The position numbers and the translations under genes were made by a program. This document shows positions 41,982 to 45,982 of a stretch of 45,982 bases of DNA, in pieces; position 1 is the first letter of the stretch, and each line of letters begins with the position of its first letter. Under the pieces are notes generated by a model, which saw only the letters and a program-made list of their open reading frames with translations, made no database searches and was not told where the DNA came from. This DNA comes from an uncultured Ruminococcus sp. (lineage in GTDB: Bacteria; Bacillota; Clostridia; Oscillospirales; Ruminococcaceae). The stretch spans positions 1 to 45,982 of the forward strand of contig CADAGC010000003.1 of NCBI GenBank assembly GCA_902787365.1, written 5' to 3'.

Positions 41982-42221
41982 ATGCCGGGAAAGATAGTTA
42001 TAACCCTTGATGATTTCAGAAAATCAAAGGGAGTATCGAAATACAAGATATGCCGTGCCTGCAATTTGCAGCAGACGCAGCTCAATGCCTACTGCAATAA
42101 CAAAATGTCTCGTATTGATCTTGATGTTCTTACGCGCATCTGCGATTTTCTTGAATGTGATCTGACGGATATCGTGAAATATTATCCGCCCGAAAAAGAA
42201 AAAAGCAAAGACGAACGCTGA
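41982..42221 (+). CDS. Small Xre/Cro-type HTH regulator
   Basis: A 79-residue DNA-binding protein consisting of one helix-turn-helix domain: LDDFRKSKGVSKYKICRACN gives the first helices, LQQTQLNAYCNNKMSRID the turn and recognition helix, and LDVLTRICDFLECDLTDIVK the typical Cro/C1 closing part. It has a strong ribosome site (AAGGAGG) and is the only + strand gene in this part. It probably controls its own expression and the divergent zinc-ribbon genes through the three repeats upstream. It ends at a terminator shared with the TraG-like gene. Confidence 0.85.
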   Translation: MPGKIVITLDDFRKSKGVSKYKICRACNLQQTQLNAYCNNKMSRIDLDVLTRICDFLECDLTDIVKYYPPEKEKSKDER

Positions 42222-42229
42222 TATTTACG

Positions 42230-42257
42230 GGTCTGCCGGGTGTGTCCCCGGCAGACC
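42230..42257. terminator. Terminator between the HTH gene and the TraG-like gene
   Basis: GGTCTGCCGGG (42230-42240) pairs perfectly with CCCGGCAGACC (42247-42257). T-rich sequence follows on the + strand; on the - strand the TraG-like stop codon is immediately before it. Confidence 0.85.
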
Positions 42258-42264
42258 TGTTATT

Positions 42265-43530
42265 TTATTTGTCTATGCTTCTGTCTTTCCTGTCAGGATC
42301 AGCAAGCCTTGCATACCGGGGCTGCGATCCACGCCTGAACACCCAGCAGTGTCCTACGGGCATATACAGAACTTCATTCAGCGGCTTGTCGCAGCGCTCA
42401 CTGACTGCCTTTGCTGTCTGTACGTCATTGCCGCCTAAGTAGATGTAGGTGTCGCAGTTTGAGATTATCGTCTGTGCATCGTGCTCATACCCCTGCCTTA
42501 GCTGTGCTTCTGACTGTATCATAAGCATTACCGATAAAGCCCTTGATCTGATAGACGAGATCATTCTCGGAAACTCATCTATGCGGCAGTTCGTTGCGAA
42601 ATCGTCAAGGATAAACCTGACGGGTATCAGCAGTCTGCCGCCGCTGCATTTGTCGTCAGCGTAGGTACAAAGCTCGTTCATGGCCTGCGTGAAGAAGATG
42701 TTTACAAGTGGATCCATTGTCCTGTCCGTGTCGCTGACCGTAACAAAAACCGCTGTCTTTTCTCTTGCAACAGATGTAAAGTCAAAGCCGCCCTTTTTCA
42801 TCATCAGCCTCAGCTCCTCGGTGTCAAACTGCGAAAACTTAGCGGCAAGCGTGCTCCTGATACAGTCATATGTCTTGTAGGGGGCTGTATCAACCGCCTC
42901 AAACTTTTCGCACGCCCAGCTGTCGGGGTGCCTTCTCTTGTGGCTGTCAAACAGCTTTCTAAGCAACGAGCTCTTGTCATCGCTGTCCTCTCTCTCGCCA
43001 AGCCTTACAAGCCGCAGTATCTCACGAAATGTCATCTCCTTGCTGTTAGTTTCCTTCATGTAGCCGATTATCGCACATAAAAGCAGTATCGTCATTCTGT
43101 CCCAGTATGGGTCGCAGCGTGTGCCCTCTGATTCCTTGCTGTTGGTTATACCTGATGCGAGCTTTGCTATGTCCTGTGTTATTTTAAGGTAGTCCATTGG
43201 GTTGTAGCCGTCCGACATATCGGGGTGGATGAAATCTACCAGTCTTATCTTGTAGCCCTTGTCAACAAGGTACTTGCCCCACACCTTGTAAAGCTGCCCC
43301 TTCGGGTCGCATATAAAGTATGAACCCACCGCCTCTTGTATGTTCGGCGTTACTATTTTCCTTGTCTTTCCCGTTCCCGAGCCGCCGACTATCAGCACAT
43401 TGTTGTTAAGGTTCGTTTCATAGTCATCAAGGCTGTATTCGCAGCCCTCGGCGGCTCTGAAAACTCCGTTTCTGAACTCGCTTTGTGCAAATATGTTGCT
43501 TGCAAGCTTCTTTAATTCTTTTCCGTCCAT
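42265..43530 (-). CDS. VirD4/TraG-type coupling ATPase, short soluble form
   Basis: A 421-residue P-loop ATPase of the type IV coupling-protein family, which links a relaxosome to a conjugation pore. Walker A is VGGSGTGKTRKIVTPNI, the downstream FICDPKGQLY and VDFIHPDMSDGYNPMDYL match TraG, and Walker B is VRFILDDFA; QSEAQLRQGYEHDAQTIISN and CDTYIYLGGND are the late motifs. It lacks the two N-terminal membrane helices of a normal TraG (about 600 residues), starting only about 45 residues before Walker A. No relaxase or pore genes are in the window. It is coupled to the ClpP-like gene (2-bp gap). Confidence 0.9.
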   Translation of the reverse strand: MDGKELKKLASNIFAQSEFRNGVFRAAEGCEYSLDDYETNLNNNVLIVGGSGTGKTRKIVTPNIQEAVGSYFICDPKGQLYKVWGKYLVDKGYKIRLVDFIHPDMSDGYNPMDYLKITQDIAKLASGITNSKESEGTRCDPYWDRMTILLLCAIIGYMKETNSKEMTFREILRLVRLGEREDSDDKSSLLRKLFDSHKRRHPDSWACEKFEAVDTAPYKTYDCIRSTLAAKFSQFDTEELRLMMKKGGFDFTSVAREKTAVFVTVSDTDRTMDPLVNIFFTQAMNELCTYADDKCSGGRLLIPVRFILDDFATNCRIDEFPRMISSIRSRALSVMLMIQSEAQLRQGYEHDAQTIISNCDTYIYLGGNDVQTAKAVSERCDKPLNEVLYMPVGHCWVFRRGSQPRYARLADPDRKDRSIDK

Positions 43531-43532
43531 TG

Positions 43533-44130
43533 TTATACCTCCTCAAAAATGTTCGTTATTATCCTGTCGCATATACCAAACTCAACAGCCTGCTCTGCGG
43601 TCATGTAGTTGTCAAATGAGGTAGCTTCGTTGATCTCCTCGATTGTCTTGCCTGTGTGCTTGGCGAGTATGCCGTTCATGACATCACGGGTCTTGTTGAT
43701 CGACTCGGAGATCTTGGATATGCTTGTTGCCGAGCCTCCCACGCCTCCACCGATAAGGACCTCATGGATCATGACCTCTGAGTGCGGCAGAATGTACCTG
43801 TGTCCTTTCGTTCCTGCGGCAAGCAGTACCGCTGCCATACTCGCAGATCTCCCGAGGCAGTATGTATGCACCTCGTTCTTAATGCCCTGCATGATGTCGT
43901 ATATCGCCTGTCCTGCGATGACCTCACCTCCGCCCGAGCAAAGAACGACCTTGATAGGCTCGTCCGATCTTGCGAGGAAACGAACACTTTTGTAAAAGTC
44001 CACCGCTGTCTGAGAGGTTATCATATCGTCGATAATCATTCAGCAGCTCGCTGTCAAGCGGTATCACCGTGTTTCCCCGTGCTCCCTTATGCACATAAGA
44101 CGGAGCATTCATTTGCAGTATTTCTTTCAT
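43533..44130 (-). pseudogene. ClpP/SppA-like serine protease interrupted by a frameshift
   Basis: A mobile-element-type ClpP homologue. The larger part (43533-44039, 168 residues) has Ser in GRSASMAAVLLAAG, His in SEVMIHEVLIGG and Asp in TSFDNYMTAEQAVEFG, a full Ser-His-Asp set. The expected N terminus is in another frame: from ATG at 44130, right after a perfect AAGGAGG, it reads MKEILQMNAPSYVHKG and reaches IPLDSELLND, where a few codons and the frame are lost. The ATG at 44039 that would restart translation has only a weak ribosome site. A small deletion is the simplest explanation; programmed frameshifting or a sequencing error are alternatives. Confidence 0.75.
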
Positions 44131-44235
44131 GATTGACCTCCTTGGTTTTGGTTGTTGTTATTGTTGTTGCTGTGATTACATAATATCAGACAAAATACAA
44201 ACTTTGGTGGAATTCAATTCCCATAATGTTTATAA

Positions 44236-44266
44236 AGCAAAAAAGCACCGCAAAATACGGTGCTTT
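44236..44266 (-). terminator. Terminator after the macro-domain gene
   Basis: AAAGCACCG (44242-44250) pairs with CGGTGCTTT (44258-44266); on the - strand a run of six T follows. The macro-domain stop codon is at 44280. Confidence 0.88.
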
Positions 44267-44279
44267 CAGTATAATATTT

Positions 44280-45446
44280 TTATTTTTCCTTCTCTTTGTC
44301 TGGCTTTTCCTTGCTTGGAAGCAGAGTGGTTCCAACTTTATTGTAATACTCATCAGTTATTTGTTTATATCCTGCGTTTATTCCGATTTTCTCTATGATC
44401 TTCTCAAGAGTTTCTTCGTTGGCATTACTTGGGTATTCTTTTTTAGGATCCGAGTAAAGCATAAATCTCAGGCGCTTTTCTTTCGGAAGTTTCATAGCTA
44501 CCGCAACAGCAAGCAGTGTTTGTCTTTTCGGAACGCTCTTGCCAGTGGTAACTGCCATGCTTGTTAATGTCTTTTTGTCAAGACCCGTGATATCTGCAAG
44601 CATACTTGGACTGCGTTTCTCACGCTCGTATCTTCCACCTGCATATTCTTCGTTCTTTGCATCGCACCATTCATTTATGATCTTGGCGATCATCTCATGC
44701 GAAAACTCTTTATCTGTCTTTGTTTCGTCCGACAGATACCTTTTTCTTTCTTCTTTGACCTGTCTATAGATCAGTCTGGTGCTGCGGTGCTTTTCGATCT
44801 CTTTTCTCGCAGCATCATAATTAGCGAGTATCTCTTCGCCCTCGGTCAGCACTTCAGCTCGTTCTTCTAAATCGTCAAGCTCTCCCGCTGCTATCATTTC
44901 TTCCATTTTCCTGTCAACATATTCGCGAGTGAAATTAGCCAGCTTGTCATAATCATCAGCCCAGCTTCTTGACAGCTCCACGATCATGATATCCATTTTC
45001 CTGAGCTTAGGTGCGATCTCGTCTATAGCCTGCTGTGCTATATCAAATGCATCGTACATATTGAAGTTAAGAAATCCGCTTGCAAGAACAGGGAAAGCTA
45101 TCGAATTAAGCTTCAGCTCATTAGCTTTTCGCAGGCATTTCTTGTAGCACTCACACAAAATATCCTCTTCGTAATAGCTTCCGCCCATAAAAAGAGGAGT
45201 AACTACATGGAATATCCATTTGAAGTGATCTGACAGATCAAACGCTCTTGAAATATGAAGATGACCGATTTCAAATACCCGTCCGTCACGATCGGCAAAC
45301 ATATTCTTCATACCTGCTCTTTTCCAGACCTGAAGATCAAGCCCATACTCAGCCGGACAAGGCCTTGTGTTTGCAGAATACACCAAAGCGTCTGCTTTTA
45401 TATTGAATATATCGTCGTGGACGATCCTAAAAAAATGCTTTTCCAT
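44280..45446 (-). CDS. Macro-domain protein with C-terminal HTH-like domain
   Basis: A 388-residue protein. Residues about 1-165 are a macro domain, an ADP-ribose-binding or -hydrolysing fold: VHDDIFNIKADALVYSANTR, GLDLQVWKRAGM, IFHVVTPLFMGGSYYEE and LNSIAFPVLASGFLNF match its blocks, although the usual NAAN is YSAN here. A charged helical linker (about 170-270) leads to a second domain (about 280-355) with LADITGLDKKTLTSMAVTTG and KRQTLLAVAVAMKLPKEKRL, which looks like a helix-turn-helix of the Xre kind. Fusions like this suggest ADP-ribose-related signalling or a defence/toxin-neutralising role in mobile DNA; no partner toxin is visible. It follows the recombinase remnant by 3 bp. Confidence 0.78.
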   Translation of the reverse strand: MEKHFFRIVHDDIFNIKADALVYSANTRPCPAEYGLDLQVWKRAGMKNMFADRDGRVFEIGHLHISRAFDLSDHFKWIFHVVTPLFMGGSYYEEDILCECYKKCLRKANELKLNSIAFPVLASGFLNFNMYDAFDIAQQAIDEIAPKLRKMDIMIVELSRSWADDYDKLANFTREYVDRKMEEMIAAGELDDLEERAEVLTEGEEILANYDAARKEIEKHRSTRLIYRQVKEERKRYLSDETKTDKEFSHEMIAKIINEWCDAKNEEYAGGRYEREKRSPSMLADITGLDKKTLTSMAVTTGKSVPKRQTLLAVAVAMKLPKEKRLRFMLYSDPKKEYPSNANEETLEKIIEKIGINAGYKQITDEYYNKVGTTLLPSKEKPDKEKEK

Positions 45447-45449
45447 TTC

Positions 45450-45878
45450 TTATCCTCTCTTAAATCCGTATTTTTGAGCATACCTGTAAAAACGGTTGGG
45501 CTTCATATCAAGCTTTTTCATCGTCGCAACAGCTGTCTGCTCACCCTTGACCCATCTCTCACATTCCTTTTTAAAAGCCTTTTCATCAAAGGCGATAGGT
45601 CTTCTGCCCTTATACTTACCTTCAGCCTTGGCGATCTTTATGCCTTCACGCTGCCTTTCAAGGATCATCTCACGCTCAAACTCTGCAAGTCCTGCGAAAA
45701 CTGTCAGCATAAGCTTGCCCTGCGGAGTCGATGTGTCAAAGTTTTCTTTCTGAGATATTAGCTGAACGCCTTTACCTCTGAGCTCGTCGACAATGGTCAG
45801 AAGATCACGGACTGAACGGGCAAGTCTTGCGTACTCCGTGACAATGACCGTGTCACCCTCACGCACATACTCACGCAT
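45450..45878 (-). pseudogene. Serine recombinase (resolvase/invertase), N terminus missing
   Basis: The C-terminal three quarters of a small serine recombinase of the Tn3-resolvase/Hin family. VIVTEYARLARSVRDLLTIV and QGKLMLTVFAGLAEFEREMI are diagnostic, followed by the arm GIKIAKAEGKYKGRRPI and a short C-terminal HTH. The N-terminal strand with the catalytic Ser (Y.R.S, residues about 1-50) is absent: the same frame stays open upstream for about 23 codons of unrelated sequence (reading YSFGGYRSNCTA) and then meets a stop. It is therefore likely to be inactive or to be a cut remnant. It lies 3 bp before the macro-domain gene in the direction of transcription. Confidence 0.75.
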
Positions 45879-45982
45879 AGCAGTACAGTTAGATCTGTAG
45901 CCTCCAAAACTATATGCGGAACAAACACTATATTCCTATCGATTTTGATCTCATACTCAAATACAAAGCATACCCTTCGGGA

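Noticed and set aside
44140-44235. CRISPR or microsatellite in the TTG-rich stretch before the ClpP-like gene
   Set aside because: Only a short irregular GTT-rich run; no regular repeat-spacer pattern. No CRISPR array was seen anywhere in the window.
45879-45982. End of another gene in a different frame at the window edge
   Set aside because: One - strand frame is open to the edge here, but it has no recognisable similarity and runs on into the recombinase region; too short to support.

Overview
The window looks like a chromosomal segment from a fibre-degrading, flagellated Gram-positive anaerobe of the Ruminococcus type (Oscillospirales). The evidence is a secreted protein ending in a type I dockerin, a flagellin, consensus TTGACA/TATAAT promoters with 17-18 bp spacers, AGGAGG-type ribosome sites, and gene families typical of Clostridia. 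No species call is possible from the sequence alone.

Layout. (1) 1-5.6 kb, + strand: end-clipped flagellin gene, secreted transglutaminase/leucine-rich-repeat/dockerin protein, MATE transporter, DUF3737 beta-helix protein. (2) 5.65-27.87 kb, - strand: 22 tightly packed genes that read as one operon from a perfect consensus promoter at 28.04-28.07 kb, with a ~170-nt foldable leader and a bidirectional terminator at 5.6 kb. It is a surface-glycan locus. (3) 28.4-30.3 kb, + strand: rfbA-rfbB, divergent from the operon. (4) 30.5-37.35 kb, + strand: housekeeping or stand-alone genes (YhaM-like HD exoribonuclease, serine hydrolase, sbcD-sbcC), then an initiator tRNA-fMet at 37.49 kb. (5) 37.6-45.98 kb: accessory DNA with a RelBE-type toxin-antitoxin pair, a YD-repeat lipoprotein, two zinc-ribbon proteins, a small HTH regulator surrounded by three similar repeats, a VirD4/TraG coupling-protein homologue, a frameshifted ClpP-like protease, a macro-domain/HTH-like protein and an N-terminally truncated serine recombinase. 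This part looks like decayed integrative or conjugative DNA.

How the glycan operon may work (inference). DegT aminotransferase, hexapeptide acetyltransferase and a PglC-type phosphoglycosyl transferase would make and attach the first sugar. IspD-like cytidylyltransferase, SDR enzyme and two LicD proteins would make and transfer a CDP-alditol or similar phosphoryl group. A DRE-TIM aldolase, a 2-keto-3-deoxygluconate-kinase-like PfkB protein, a KdsB-like CMP-sugar synthetase and a GT52-like transferase would build and add an ulosonic-type sugar. PEP mutase (fused to a cytidylyltransferase-like domain) and phosphonopyruvate decarboxylase would make a C-P bonded group, with an unassigned Rossmann oxidoreductase, an SDR, a phosphoesterase and a LicC-like nucleotidyltransferase alongside as candidates for later steps. 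Wzx and Wzy homologues would export and polymerise the product. The usual next phosphonate enzyme (2-aminoethylphosphonate transaminase or metal alcohol dehydrogenase) is missing, and so is KdsA, so both branches appear to follow routes that cannot be assigned to a standard pathway. This locus is the best candidate here for an undescribed system.
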